Positions 44,430-53,563 of a stretch of 64,000 bases of DNA are shown piece after piece. The position numbers were made by a program, and so were the translations under genes. The notes below the pieces were generated by a model that had not been told where the DNA came from, did no database searches, and saw only the letters and a program-made list of their open reading frames with translations. The DNA lies in contig JBCCHD010000016.1 in the NCBI GenBank assembly GCA_039028935.1, positions 1 through 64,000 of the forward strand. Direction: 5' to 3'. The stretch comes from Pseudomonadota bacterium. GTDB taxonomy: Bacteria; Pseudomonadota; Gammaproteobacteria; Steroidobacterales; SZUA-146. Position 1 is the first letter of the stretch. The number at the start of each line of letters is the position of its first letter.

Positions 44430-46733
44430 ATGAAAAAAATTGCATCGAGATTCGTTTTCTTATCCGTATCCGCTCTTCTATTCACAATAGGCGTTCATGC
44501 GCAAAATGTTCTGGAAGAGGTATTCGTTACGGCCACTAAACGAACCGAGAGTATCCAGGATGTACCGGTTTCAGTTAGTGCAGTAACGGGTGATCAAATT
44601 GAACAACTGGGCATTGGCGATATGGAAGATCTTTCTCTATATATCCCAAACTTTGAGATCAATAGCGCATCAATACTGCCTAATTTATACATGCGGGGCT
44701 TAGGTTCTGGTGCAACTCATTCTATCGAGCAGTCGGTAGGGCGATTTGTTGATGGTGTTTACATCAGTCGAGCGGCGATCAATCTGCATGGTTTCATGGA
44801 TTTAGAGAGTGTCGAAGTCCTGCGTGGTCCACAGGGCACATTATTTGGTAAGAACACTGTCGCTGGCGCACTCATTATGAACACAGCTAACCCAACAGGC
44901 ACTTTTGAGAGCGGATTTGATATTTCGACCAGCGACTACAGTACTACTGGTGGTAACACAGAATTCGAGGGATTTGTGTCTGGACCGCTGAATGACAATT
45001 TATCGGGTCGTATCGCAGTGCGACTAAAAGAATCAGACGGCTTCTACATAAACCGCTTGGAAGGGCCGGGTGGTCCGAATCGTGAAGACACGGGAGTACG
45101 ACTAAAACTCGAGTGGACGCCCAGTGACGTTACCACCGTGCGATTCAAAGCAGAATACAATGAGTTTGAGGCCGAAGGTCCCGATGCAGCAGAAATTTCA
45201 GCGATTGGGGGTCCCCCTCTATCGGTTTATCAAATTGCGTCGCCAAACTTTACGCCAGAACTTGACTGGGTGGTTGATGTGGATTGTACGGATGTGGTGG
45301 CGGACCGCGACACGACCGGAGACGGTGTGGCCGATACCGCTACCAACACGGGTTCGTTTTGCCCGAGCCGGGATCAACAGTCGTCGAACTATACGCTGAG
45401 CATTGATCGCGATTTCGACCGCGGACGATTTACTTCTATTACTGCGTTCCAGGACTATGACTATCAACACAACTTCGTGGGTCTGGATATGGGGCTGGCA
45501 AGCGGTTTTAGAGCACGCCGCAACGAGGATTTTCAGAGTTTTTCTCAAGAGTTTCGCTTCACGTCTGAAGAGTCTGATTATCTCGACTACATCGTAGGTG
45601 TGTACTATGAAGACAGTGAAATCAGTCGTTTTCAAAATTCAAGCATTAATCTGGTAACAATCTTCCAGGATCCAACGGGGGGCTTTATTGATCGTTTCGA
45701 GCCTTGGACTTCAGAGACATCCACGATTGCGCTATTTGGTCAAGTCCGTCGGCACTTTAACGAGAACCTAACATTGATCCTTGGTGGACGGTTTGCGGAT
45801 GAGGACAAGGACTTCGATTTCGAACGCTTCTTTGCTGAATATGGAACAACCAATGTGCTCAATATTCCCGCTGGTCCGGGTGGGCCGCCACTAACCGCAT
45901 CCGCGAGTCGCTCTGAAAGCAAGTTCACGGGATCGGCGACATTACAGTGGCACGCAAGTGATTCTACGATGCTATACGCCTCCCTCTCTCAGGGTCACAA
46001 AACCGGTGGATTCAGTGATCGTATTGAAAGTCCTGACGTGAGTTTTGAGTATGACGAAGAGAACGTCGACTCAATAGAAATCGGGGCTAAATCTTCCTTC
46101 TTGGGCGGTGCATTAGCGCTTAATGTCGCACTATTTAGCATGGACATAGAAGGATTACAGCTGGCCACACAGCTTCCCGGTAGCATTCCCGCTTTCTCGG
46201 TATCTAACGCTGCCGATTCGACTAGCCAAGGATTAGAGTTCGATGCCACATGGGCGCTTAACCAAACCTGGACATTAGGGGCAAACGCGGCGATTACTGA
46301 TGCAAGCTACGATTCGTTTCCGGGCTCTGAGAACTGCCCAAATGGTTTAACACCGGGACCTTCAGGGACGTGCGATCTTGCTGGATTTCCTTTGATCTTT
46401 GCACCTGATTTTAAAGGAACTGTCTTCGCTGATTTTTTTGTCAGCGATGCATTTGGGGGTTGGGACATCGGTGGCCGCCTTGACTACACCTACTCTGATG
46501 AGCAATACACCGACATTTCGTACTTCGACACGGTATTAACGGATTCTTATTCGATTACGAACGCCTCACTGCGTCTTATCTCGCCAAGCGACCGGATCAC
46601 CGTGTCACTGATTGGTCGTAATCTCGGTGAAGAGGCCTACTGTGCATGGTGTATTCCGTCAGGCCCAAATATTTTGGCATCGATGAATGCGCCCCGTGAA
46701 ATCGTGCTCAAACTTACTGCGCGATTCGACTAA
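44430..46733 (+). CDS. TonB-dependent outer-membrane receptor
   Basis: A 767-residue outer-membrane receptor. A signal peptide (about 1-24, FLSVSALLFTIGVHA) is followed by a TonB box region LEEVFVTATKRTESIQDVPVS. Then comes a plug domain with YMRGLGSG and VEVLRGPQGTLFGKNTVAGA, and a 22-stranded barrel ending in the typical aromatic residue LTARFD. It belongs to the large group of receptors for iron complexes and non-iron nutrients. Its linkage to GST, SDR, ALDH, MFS and lig genes, and not to siderophore genes, favours uptake of an organic substrate such as a lignin-derived aromatic. No Fur box was seen upstream. Confidence 0.93.
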   Translation: MKKIASRFVFLSVSALLFTIGVHAQNVLEEVFVTATKRTESIQDVPVSVSAVTGDQIEQLGIGDMEDLSLYIPNFEINSASILPNLYMRGLGSGATHSIEQSVGRFVDGVYISRAAINLHGFMDLESVEVLRGPQGTLFGKNTVAGALIMNTANPTGTFESGFDISTSDYSTTGGNTEFEGFVSGPLNDNLSGRIAVRLKESDGFYINRLEGPGGPNREDTGVRLKLEWTPSDVTTVRFKAEYNEFEAEGPDAAEISAIGGPPLSVYQIASPNFTPELDWVVDVDCTDVVADRDTTGDGVADTATNTGSFCPSRDQQSSNYTLSIDRDFDRGRFTSITAFQDYDYQHNFVGLDMGLASGFRARRNEDFQSFSQEFRFTSEESDYLDYIVGVYYEDSEISRFQNSSINLVTIFQDPTGGFIDRFEPWTSETSTIALFGQVRRHFNENLTLILGGRFADEDKDFDFERFFAEYGTTNVLNIPAGPGGPPLTASASRSESKFTGSATLQWHASDSTMLYASLSQGHKTGGFSDRIESPDVSFEYDEENVDSIEIGAKSSFLGGALALNVALFSMDIEGLQLATQLPGSIPAFSVSNAADSTSQGLEFDATWALNQTWTLGANAAITDASYDSFPGSENCPNGLTPGPSGTCDLAGFPLIFAPDFKGTVFADFFVSDAFGGWDIGGRLDYTYSDEQYTDISYFDTVLTDSYSITNASLRLISPSDRITVSLIGRNLGEEAYCAWCIPSGPNILASMNAPREIVLKLTARFD

Positions 46734-46770
46734 TAGTTCTTTTTTCCACTTGTAAAGGGATGCTAGAAAG

Positions 46771-47559
46771 ATGGGATTGATAACGCCCACAGATCAGTCC
46801 GTGCTTGCCTTTAAAGGACTGCACCTATACCACGCTGGCGTATCAAATTGCTCGATGCGCGTGCGTATAACGCTCGAAGAAAAAGGACTACCTTGGACTA
46901 GCCATCATCTGAATATCGTTAAGAAGGAACACATCACGCCGGACTATTTTGGTATTAATCCCAATGGACTTGTTCCTACTTTGGTTCATGACGGCAAGGT
47001 TATTATTGAGTCCGACGACATAATTGAGTATCTGGATAAAACTTTTGAGGAGCCATCATTGCGTCCAAAGGACGGGCCTGAACGCGAATACATGGAATCT
47101 TGGCTTCACCGAGCTACCGCGATTCATATGAAAGCAGTCAAGACTCATATTTATGAGAAGCGTATGCGAGGCAAGATGACTCAATCGGGCGAGGAGAAAG
47201 CACAATACGAGAAACTCCAAAAAAACGAGTCGTTGCTTGAGTTTCATCGGAAGAGTGCAAATGGTGAGTTTACACAGCAAGAATTAGATCAAGCAAAGGC
47301 TGTTCTAGATCAGAGTTTTGCTGATCTTGAGGCGGCACTTGAGGGCCGAGAGTGGCTAGCAGGTGATCAATTCTCTCTTGCGGATATTGCCTGGGTGCCG
47401 TTGTTCTTTACTCTGCGAGTGCTCGCTGGATATTCGTTTGACGGGTTGGTCAACACCGCCGCTTGGGCGGAGCGTATTGAAGGCCGGTCGAGTTATAAAA
47501 AGGCGGTCCTTGATTGGTGGCCTCAGACTATGACGCCAATGAATGAGAAATCTGCGTAG
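46771..47559 (+). CDS. Glutathione S-transferase family protein (262 residues)
   Basis: A cytosolic GST with an 18-residue leader before the thioredoxin-like domain. It shows LHLYHAGVSNCSMRVRITLE near residue 18, where the SNCS cluster sits at the catalytic position, then NPNGLVPTLVHDGKVIIES and DDIIEYLDK. The C-terminal helical domain contains a charged insertion (about 120-165, rich in Lys and Glu) and EWLAGDQFSLADIAWVPL. Related enzymes cleave beta-aryl ethers or dehalogenate. It is the second gene after the receptor, 37 bp downstream, and the first of three GSTs in this run. Confidence 0.85.
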   Translation: MGLITPTDQSVLAFKGLHLYHAGVSNCSMRVRITLEEKGLPWTSHHLNIVKKEHITPDYFGINPNGLVPTLVHDGKVIIESDDIIEYLDKTFEEPSLRPKDGPEREYMESWLHRATAIHMKAVKTHIYEKRMRGKMTQSGEEKAQYEKLQKNESLLEFHRKSANGEFTQQELDQAKAVLDQSFADLEAALEGREWLAGDQFSLADIAWVPLFFTLRVLAGYSFDGLVNTAAWAERIEGRSSYKKAVLDWWPQTMTPMNEKSA

Positions 47560-47585
47560 AAATCCACACGGCGGTCGAGACTAAT

Positions 47586-48254
47586 ATGGAATCCGCATTC
47601 TGGCACTCGCGTTGGGCATCGGATGAGATTGGACTTCACCAAGAGGATGTTTCACCACTTCTCTATCGGTATTGGGATTCGTTAAGAGTGAGTCCGCGTG
47701 GTCTTGTATTTGTACCTCTGTGTGGAAAATCCACTGACATGCTGTGGTTAGCTAAGCACGATTTTCATATTGTCGGAGTTGAGCTTGATAAAAGTTCGGC
47801 TGAGAGATTTTTTATCGAAAACAAGCTCGAGTCACACGTCGATCAACGACACTCAATGCGTCGCTATCGAGCGAGCACGCTACCAATAACGATATATCAA
47901 GGTGACTTTTTTAACTTACCCAAATCCGTTATTCATGAATGCGACGTCGTACTTGACCGTGGATCACTTGTTGCCCTTCCTGATGTGACACGTCGTGCCT
48001 ATTCAGAGAAGTTGAAGACTGACCTTTCGTCGAATGCTGAAATGCTGCTTATATCAATCGAGCATTGTTTAGCAGACGGGCCGCCTTATAGCCTGAATCA
48101 TACTGATATTAACGCGCTATTCGGAGCACAGTATCGTGTGGGCAAGCTGGGTGAGGGTCGCGAAACTGTTAATGGTGAGGGGGTTCAAACAGTGGCTTAT
48201 CATCTTTTGCCCTGGGCATTGAGTATTCAATCTAAAAGAGAACGCCAATGTTAG
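47586..48254 (+). CDS. Thiopurine S-methyltransferase family protein
   Basis: A 222-residue SAM-dependent methyltransferase of the TPMT family: FWHSRWASDEIGLHQEDVSP at the start, FVPLCGKSTDMLWLAK (42-57), VGVELDKSSAERFF, then YQGDFFNLP and VVLDRGSLVALP. All SAM-binding motifs are complete. Bacterial TPMTs methylate thiols and also tellurium or selenium species. Its stop overlaps the start of the next GST by 7 bp, so it is translated together with a glutathione-dependent enzyme. This makes a thiol intermediate of the pathway a plausible substrate. The truncated copy near 16.4 kb shows that another TPMT has been lost. Confidence 0.9.
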   Translation: MESAFWHSRWASDEIGLHQEDVSPLLYRYWDSLRVSPRGLVFVPLCGKSTDMLWLAKHDFHIVGVELDKSSAERFFIENKLESHVDQRHSMRRYRASTLPITIYQGDFFNLPKSVIHECDVVLDRGSLVALPDVTRRAYSEKLKTDLSSNAEMLLISIEHCLADGPPYSLNHTDINALFGAQYRVGKLGEGRETVNGEGVQTVAYHLLPWALSIQSKRERQC

Positions 48255-49060
48255 AGCTATATCATCACGGTTCATCAGTTTGCGCCGCTAAGGTTCGTTT
48301 TGCGCTGGCTGAGAAAGGCGTCGAGCCGGATAAGATGCACTACATTGATATTCTTAACGGCGAACAATTTGCTCCAGAGTATTTGAAAATAAACCCAAAG
48401 GCCGTGGTGCCTGCGCTCATCCATGACGAAAAGATTGTCAATGAATCGACGCTTATCTGTGAGTATATAGATGAGGTGTTTCCTGGCGAAACGTTGATTC
48501 CGTCTGAGCCGTACGCGCGTACTCAGATGCGCTTATGGACCAAGGCTGTAGACGAGCAACTACACCCCGCGTGCGGCGAGCTTACATTCGTATGTTGTCA
48601 TCGCCATATTGTGATGCGTTTAGGAAAAGATAAGCTTGCCGAGTTTCTAGCCAGCACTCCTGATCAGTCAGTCACTTCAAGGTGGAAGCAACGCAAACAA
48701 GAGATTGTTCGACTGGGTTTCGATGCGCCCGGAATTGATGCCACGATTCGATTGTATGACAGCTATTTGGAAAAAATGGATAAGGCGCTTAGTGGTAGTT
48801 CCTGGTTGGTGGGAGAGACGTTCACGTTAGCTGATGTTGGGCTAACGCCCTACGTTAATCGCCTCGATATGCTCAATATGTCAGGCATGTGGCGTGATGA
48901 TCGATTTCCAAATGTCGAGGACTGGTTTGATCGAATAAAAGCGAAACCGAATTTCAAATCCGCGTTTCTGGATTGGTGTCCAGAGCAGTTAACCAATGAC
49001 CTGAAAACCTTCGGCACCCAGAGTTGGCCCGATGTTAAACAGATTATTGGTCTTACTTAA
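48248..49060 (+). CDS. LigF-like glutathione S-transferase (270 residues)
   Basis: Shows the GST fold with SSVCAAKVRFALAEKGVEPD near residue 9 and NPKAVVPALIHDEKIVNEST. The TLICEYIDEVFPGETLIP stretch and RTQMRLWTKAVDEQLH resemble the beta-etherase LigF of Sphingobium, which splits the ether bond of aryl-ether ketones with glutathione. This similarity is from memory of the family and suggests, but does not prove, the same reaction. The C-terminal helical domain has GSSWLVGETFTLADVGLTPY. It overlaps the TPMT stop by 7 bp and lies 9 bp before the SDR start. Confidence 0.85.
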   Translation: MLELYHHGSSVCAAKVRFALAEKGVEPDKMHYIDILNGEQFAPEYLKINPKAVVPALIHDEKIVNESTLICEYIDEVFPGETLIPSEPYARTQMRLWTKAVDEQLHPACGELTFVCCHRHIVMRLGKDKLAEFLASTPDQSVTSRWKQRKQEIVRLGFDAPGIDATIRLYDSYLEKMDKALSGSSWLVGETFTLADVGLTPYVNRLDMLNMSGMWRDDRFPNVEDWFDRIKAKPNFKSAFLDWCPEQLTNDLKTFGTQSWPDVKQIIGLT

Positions 49061-49069
49061 GGAGTGATC

Positions 49070-49825
49070 ATGGGCCGAATGAGTGGAAAAGTGGCTGTTG
49101 TTACTGGTGCAGCGCAAGGTATTGGGTTTGCTTATGCCGATTGCATTGCGAGGGAGGGCGGCAAGGTAGTTATTTCTGATGTAGTCGATACATCTGTTGC
49201 TGTTGAGTCAATAACGTCTGCCGGTGGCGATGCAATAGGTGTTAAGGCAGACGTTACGTCGGATGAGTCCCTAGTTGCGATGGTTGAGGAGGCTGAAGCG
49301 ACGTTCGGGCCCATTGAGGTGTTGGTCAATAACGCATCTATATTTGCCTCACTAACGCTCAAGCCTTTCACAGAAATAACGCATGAAGAATGGGATGCTG
49401 TTATGCGCGTAAACGTCAGGGGGCCAGTTCAGGCAACCAAAGCCGTGCTGCCCAGTATGCTCAAGGTCGGTCGCGGAAAAATAATCAATATCTCATCAGG
49501 TACTGCGCTTCGCGGCGCGCCAATGTTCTTACATTACGTATCGTCCAAAGGTGCCATCATCGCGCAGACACGCGCCCTAAGCCGTGAGATTGCTCATAAT
49601 AATATACAGGTTAACACCATTGTTGTTGGATTAACCGAAAGCAAGGGAGTGAAAGAACACAAACAACTTGGTGCAGCAAAAGCGCCGACACTCGCAATGC
49701 GCGCTATTCAGCGAGAGATGCTTCCAGCAGATTTGACAGGCGCAATGTTGTTTCTCGCTACTGAAGACAGCGATTTCATTACGGGACAGAGCATCAACGT
49801 CGATGGCGGCGCGCTCAATCAATAG
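49070..49825 (+). CDS. Short-chain dehydrogenase/reductase (SDR)
   Basis: A 251-residue classical SDR. It has the NAD(P)-binding TGAAQGIGFAYAD near the start, VLVNNASIF, an active-site Ser in INISSGTALRG, and the Tyr-X-X-X-Lys motif in HYVSSKGAIIAQTRA. An acidic residue at the end of the second strand (ISDVVD) suggests a preference for NAD. The ATG at 49070 follows an AAGGAG site by 5 bp; a GTG in frame at 49064 is part of that site. Between a LigF-like GST and an aldehyde dehydrogenase, it may oxidise the alcohol carbon of an arylglycerol ether, as LigD does in Sphingobium. Confidence 0.9.
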   Translation: MGRMSGKVAVVTGAAQGIGFAYADCIAREGGKVVISDVVDTSVAVESITSAGGDAIGVKADVTSDESLVAMVEEAEATFGPIEVLVNNASIFASLTLKPFTEITHEEWDAVMRVNVRGPVQATKAVLPSMLKVGRGKIINISSGTALRGAPMFLHYVSSKGAIIAQTRALSREIAHNNIQVNTIVVGLTESKGVKEHKQLGAAKAPTLAMRAIQREMLPADLTGAMLFLATEDSDFITGQSINVDGGALNQ

Positions 49826-49848
49826 CGAGTAAATGTGGGGAGTTTTGT

Positions 49849-51297
49849 ATGAAACCATCAGCAGTAGGCCCGGATTATTCACCGATTGATCATTGGATTA
49901 ATGGAGAAAACTCGCCACCAAGCTCTGGGGAATATTTCGTCACGCGTAATCCATTAGACGACACGGTGCTTACGAAGGCGGCGGCGGGTACGGTTGATGA
50001 TGTTCACAGGGCGATTGGTATAGCCAATGAAGCTTTTACTTCCTTCAAGTCCACGCTTCCCAAAGAAAGGGAACGTATTCTATGTGAAGCAGCTGCTCTT
50101 CTAGAGCGGGATCGGGATGAGTTTGTCTCGATCTTGGTCGATGAAATTGGGTCGCCGATTCGAAAAGCGGGCTTTGAAGTCGAGAAAGGTCTGGCCTTTT
50201 TACGAGCGTCTGCTGGTATGACACGTCAAATGACTGGTAAAACGATACCGTCGGATGCGCCTGGGAAGTTTAGTATGAGTGTTCGCTCACCGCTTGGTGT
50301 GGTGGCTGCGATTACGCCTTTTAATGTCCCGCTAATAAAAGGCGTACGCTTAAGCTGTAACCCAATCGCGCTGGGCAATACAGTTGTGATGCTCCCTTCC
50401 GAAGAATCGCCGCTACTAACACACCGATTGGCACAGCTTTATAGCGAGGCTGGTCTGCCAGAGGGCGTGTTTAATGTTGTATCCGGTAGCGGATACGACA
50501 TCGGTGATGCACTAACCACTCATTCCCTTGTCAAGATGGTGACATTTACGGGATCTTGTCGAATCGGTCAACACATCGGTGGGCTGTGCGGTAAACATGG
50601 TAAGCGTATGACTCTGGAACTCGGTGGCAAGAGCCCGCTTGTTGTAATGGCCGATGCTAAGCTGGATGCTGCTATCCCGGGTGCGGTACAAAGCATATTT
50701 ATGTATCAAGGCCAAGTATGTATGGGTGCTAGCCGCGTATATGTGCACGAGGATATCTTTGAACCATTCTTAGCAGGCTTCAAAAAAGCGGCAAGCAACC
50801 TAAGCATGGGAGATTTACGTGATCCAAGCACAATGATTGGACCCATTATTAGCCATAGGCAGCGCGAGCGGGTTCGTTCTCATATTGAAGATGCGATAGA
50901 TAAGGGTGCTACTGTTGTAACAGGGGGCGAATGGGATGGTAATCGCTGTCAGCCGACTATTCTTACAGATGTAACACCGGAAATGACTGTCTACGCTGAG
51001 GAGACGTTCGGCCCGGTCGTGTCGGTCTACCCAATTCGAACACTTGATGAAGCAATTGAGCGCTCAAATGACTCTCGATTTGGTCTCAGCGCCGCGATTT
51101 ACACACAAAATATTGAGGACGCCATGCGTTACGTCGACGAAGTCGAGTCAGGCATGGTGCATGTGAATGGATCTTCTTTGCATGATGAGCCTCATGTGCC
51201 GTTTGGTGGCACCAAAGACAGTGGCGTGGGTCGGGAGGGAACCGAAGAAGATATTGAGGCGATGACGGAATTAAAATGGGTAACAATTCAGTTGTAG
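49849..51297 (+). CDS. NAD(P)-dependent aldehyde dehydrogenase
   Basis: A 482-residue ALDH superfamily enzyme. It has the coenzyme motif TFTGSCRIGQHIGGLCGK, the catalytic Glu in LELGGKSPLVVM, the nucleophile Cys in YQGQVCMGASRVYVH, and the C-terminal ETFGPVVSVYPIRT and PFGGTKDSGVGREG. It resembles benzaldehyde- and vanillin-type dehydrogenases more than acyl-CoA types. An aromatic aldehyde in this operon is the likely substrate, by inference. A GGGGAG site 7 bp before the ATG supports the start. It follows the SDR by 23 bp. Confidence 0.92.
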   Translation: MKPSAVGPDYSPIDHWINGENSPPSSGEYFVTRNPLDDTVLTKAAAGTVDDVHRAIGIANEAFTSFKSTLPKERERILCEAAALLERDRDEFVSILVDEIGSPIRKAGFEVEKGLAFLRASAGMTRQMTGKTIPSDAPGKFSMSVRSPLGVVAAITPFNVPLIKGVRLSCNPIALGNTVVMLPSEESPLLTHRLAQLYSEAGLPEGVFNVVSGSGYDIGDALTTHSLVKMVTFTGSCRIGQHIGGLCGKHGKRMTLELGGKSPLVVMADAKLDAAIPGAVQSIFMYQGQVCMGASRVYVHEDIFEPFLAGFKKAASNLSMGDLRDPSTMIGPIISHRQRERVRSHIEDAIDKGATVVTGGEWDGNRCQPTILTDVTPEMTVYAEETFGPVVSVYPIRTLDEAIERSNDSRFGLSAAIYTQNIEDAMRYVDEVESGMVHVNGSSLHDEPHVPFGGTKDSGVGREGTEEDIEAMTELKWVTIQL

Positions 51298-51394
51298 CGA
51301 GCTATATTGATATGCTTGTTGAGTGCATAGCTTTTTCAGTAGAAAAGCCTGTCTTTCTGAACGAGTTGTATGTCGCAGGATTCGCGTTGTAGGA

Positions 51395-52192
51395 ATGTTG
51401 ATTCTCTATGACAACGATTTTTCAACATGTGCTCAGAAGGTGCGCCTGTTGTTAAATGAGAAACAGCTGGAATGGGAGACCGTATGGCTTGATCTGCGGG
51501 CGGGCGACCAACATGATCCAGAGTATCTAACCCTAAATCCCAATGGCGTAGTACCAACGATAGTTGACGAAGGGAAGCCAATCATCGAGTCAACTTTGAT
51601 TCTTCAGTACCTCGAGGAAAAGTTTCTAACCAATCCGTCGTTCTATCCATCGGGCGCAAGCGATCGATACGGGATTCGTTTACTTCAGAACAGGATTGAT
51701 ACCGCATTGCATGCAGACATTGCGGTATTGAGTATTAGCGTCGCATTTCGCCATGAACTTATTGCACGCAAGGGTGATCTGGTCGCTGACCACATAGAAA
51801 AAATTCCTAACCCTGTGATGCAAGGCATCTGGCGAGGTGCTATCGAGGAGGGTTTGCGGAGTCGACCGTTTGTGAATTCTTTGCGTAACTGGCGTGACGC
51901 AGTTCAACAATTGGAAAACCATCTACAAATTGGTGGCTGGCTTGTTGGTGATAAGTATTCGATTGCCGATATGTCCTACGTCCCTTATATCGTTCGGTTA
52001 GACCATTTGGGGTTGCTTCAGTATTTGGTTGACGACTGTCCTGGCGTCGTAAAGTGGATTTCGTCGATCCAACAGCGCCCTGCTTATGCAGCGGCATTTA
52101 CTAACGTGATTGATAAGCAAAAGATTGAATTTTTGCAGCAGTGCGCACGGAATGAGGCCGTCGCAATAGAAACCGCATTAGCGTCGTTGTAA
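51395..52192 (+). CDS. Glutathione S-transferase family protein (265 residues)
   Basis: The third GST in this run: ILYDNDFSTCAQKVRLLLNE near residue 3 with the STC catalytic cluster, NPNGVVPTIVDEGKPIIEST, and a helical domain ending GGWLVGDKYSIADMSYVPYI. It is more distant from LigF than the neighbouring GST. An in-frame ATG at 51323 would add 24 residues of unlikely composition, so the ATG at 51395 is preferred although its ribosome-binding site (AGGA) is very close. It follows the aldehyde dehydrogenase after 97 bp. A glutathione-removing role, as LigG has for LigF, would fit but is speculative. Confidence 0.82.
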   Translation: MLILYDNDFSTCAQKVRLLLNEKQLEWETVWLDLRAGDQHDPEYLTLNPNGVVPTIVDEGKPIIESTLILQYLEEKFLTNPSFYPSGASDRYGIRLLQNRIDTALHADIAVLSISVAFRHELIARKGDLVADHIEKIPNPVMQGIWRGAIEEGLRSRPFVNSLRNWRDAVQQLENHLQIGGWLVGDKYSIADMSYVPYIVRLDHLGLLQYLVDDCPGVVKWISSIQQRPAYAAAFTNVIDKQKIEFLQQCARNEAVAIETALASL

Positions 52193-52217
52193 CAATTAGT
52201 TGTAGGGGTGTTTGAAG

Positions 52218-53453
52218 GTGAGTGAATTTAAGCAAGGTTGGAAACCACTCGTGGCCGCTACGGTGGGCACGATGTGTGGAATCTTTACGCTTACGAACTA
52301 CTCGCAAGGGTTTTTCGTTGGTCCGGTAACTAGTGAGTTCGGTTGGAGCCCGTCTGAATTCTTCTTGAGTTATACCGTATTGATGTGCTTGGGCCTGTTC
52401 ACTGGGCCGATTATTGGGACGATTGCTCAGAAAACTACTCTGCGAACAGTGGGTATCATTGGACTTGTAGGCCATTCTCTAGCGTACGTATTACTCTCCT
52501 TCAACTCTGGTTCATTGATTCTTTGGTATCTCAGCTGGGCGCTACTGGCGATTCTTGGCGCAGGTTCATTACCGATCGTCTGGACTGGTGTTCTGAACAA
52601 CTGGTTCACAAAACACCGGGGCAAGGCCATTGGCATCACTATGGCGGGTACAGGACTTGGTGCGTTCTTACTACCACCTTTAGTTGAGTATCTGATATCC
52701 AATCACGGCTGGCGAACTGCTTATCGCGGTATCGGTATCGGCGCTCTGCTCATTTCTTTGCCAATTGTCGTCGCGCTGTTTAAAGAAAAACCAGAAAGTG
52801 AAACGCTCAACGACTCTCAGGCTGAATTGATGTCAACCTCGAGTTGGGGTATGACGCGAGGTGAAGCTATGCGAACCGCTCGATTTTGGATTCTAGGTCT
52901 CGTTTTGTTTGTAACGGTTGTTGTGATAGCAGGCTTGCTATCTAACTTTGCGCGCATAATGACCGAAAAGGGATTTGAAAGAGGGTCTATCGCGCAGATT
53001 GCGGCAGTGATGGGTCTGACAGTGGTTCTTGGTCGACTTATCGTTGGCGCTTTAGTTGATAAGTTTTGGGCGCCGGGTGTGGCGGCTTGTTTCTTCGCGC
53101 TCCCAACCATTGGGTTGCTAATGCTGGTCAATCTAGAAGTTAGTTTTGGTGTCGCTATCGTGATTGCAGTGATGGTTGGTTTAGCTGCTGGCGCTGAACT
53201 CGACTTATTGGCCTACTTGACGAGTAAGTATTTTGGTCCGGCGCACTATCCCACAATTTTTGGCGCAATTATAGCGTTCTTCACGGTGGGTGCCGGAATC
53301 GCGCCACCACTATTTGGTGCCGCTGCTTCAGCTTATCAAGGATATACGTTTATTCTCACCATATCGATTGGACTATTAGCACTATCGATAATCTTGTTCT
53401 TGGCGCTCGGTAGATATCCGATAATAGAGAGCAAAAACTCGGTCGCTGCATAA
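52218..53453 (+). CDS. MFS transporter, OFA/monocarboxylate-like
   Basis: A 411-residue carrier with 12 predicted hydrophobic helices. The first part holds VGTMCGIFTLTNYSQGFFVG, a known feature of the oxalate:formate antiporter-like group. NNWFTKHRGKAIGITMAGTG marks the central loop typical of the major facilitator superfamily, and FGAIIAFFTVGAGIAPPLFG lies in the second half. The OFA-like group carries organic anions, so aromatic acid or dicarboxylate uptake fits the setting. GTG at 52218 and TTG at 52212 are both possible; a GGGG site 9 bp before the GTG supports the former. Confidence 0.87.
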   Translation: MSEFKQGWKPLVAATVGTMCGIFTLTNYSQGFFVGPVTSEFGWSPSEFFLSYTVLMCLGLFTGPIIGTIAQKTTLRTVGIIGLVGHSLAYVLLSFNSGSLILWYLSWALLAILGAGSLPIVWTGVLNNWFTKHRGKAIGITMAGTGLGAFLLPPLVEYLISNHGWRTAYRGIGIGALLISLPIVVALFKEKPESETLNDSQAELMSTSSWGMTRGEAMRTARFWILGLVLFVTVVVIAGLLSNFARIMTEKGFERGSIAQIAAVMGLTVVLGRLIVGALVDKFWAPGVAACFFALPTIGLLMLVNLEVSFGVAIVIAVMVGLAAGAELDLLAYLTSKYFGPAHYPTIFGAIIAFFTVGAGIAPPLFGAAASAYQGYTFILTISIGLLALSIILFLALGRYPIIESKNSVAA

Positions 53454-53563
53454 AGTGCCATACAAGCGTTTAGTGTATGGATCCTTCATTTACGAATGCT
53501 CAGGGTGGAGATTTCAAGCTCAGTCAATGCAGTTTACGACTGCGGCGAAAGATGAGGTGTAGC

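Noticed and set aside
44430-46733. Siderophore receptor
   Set aside because: No Fur-like box upstream and no iron genes nearby; the neighbours are glutathione- and aromatic-related enzymes.
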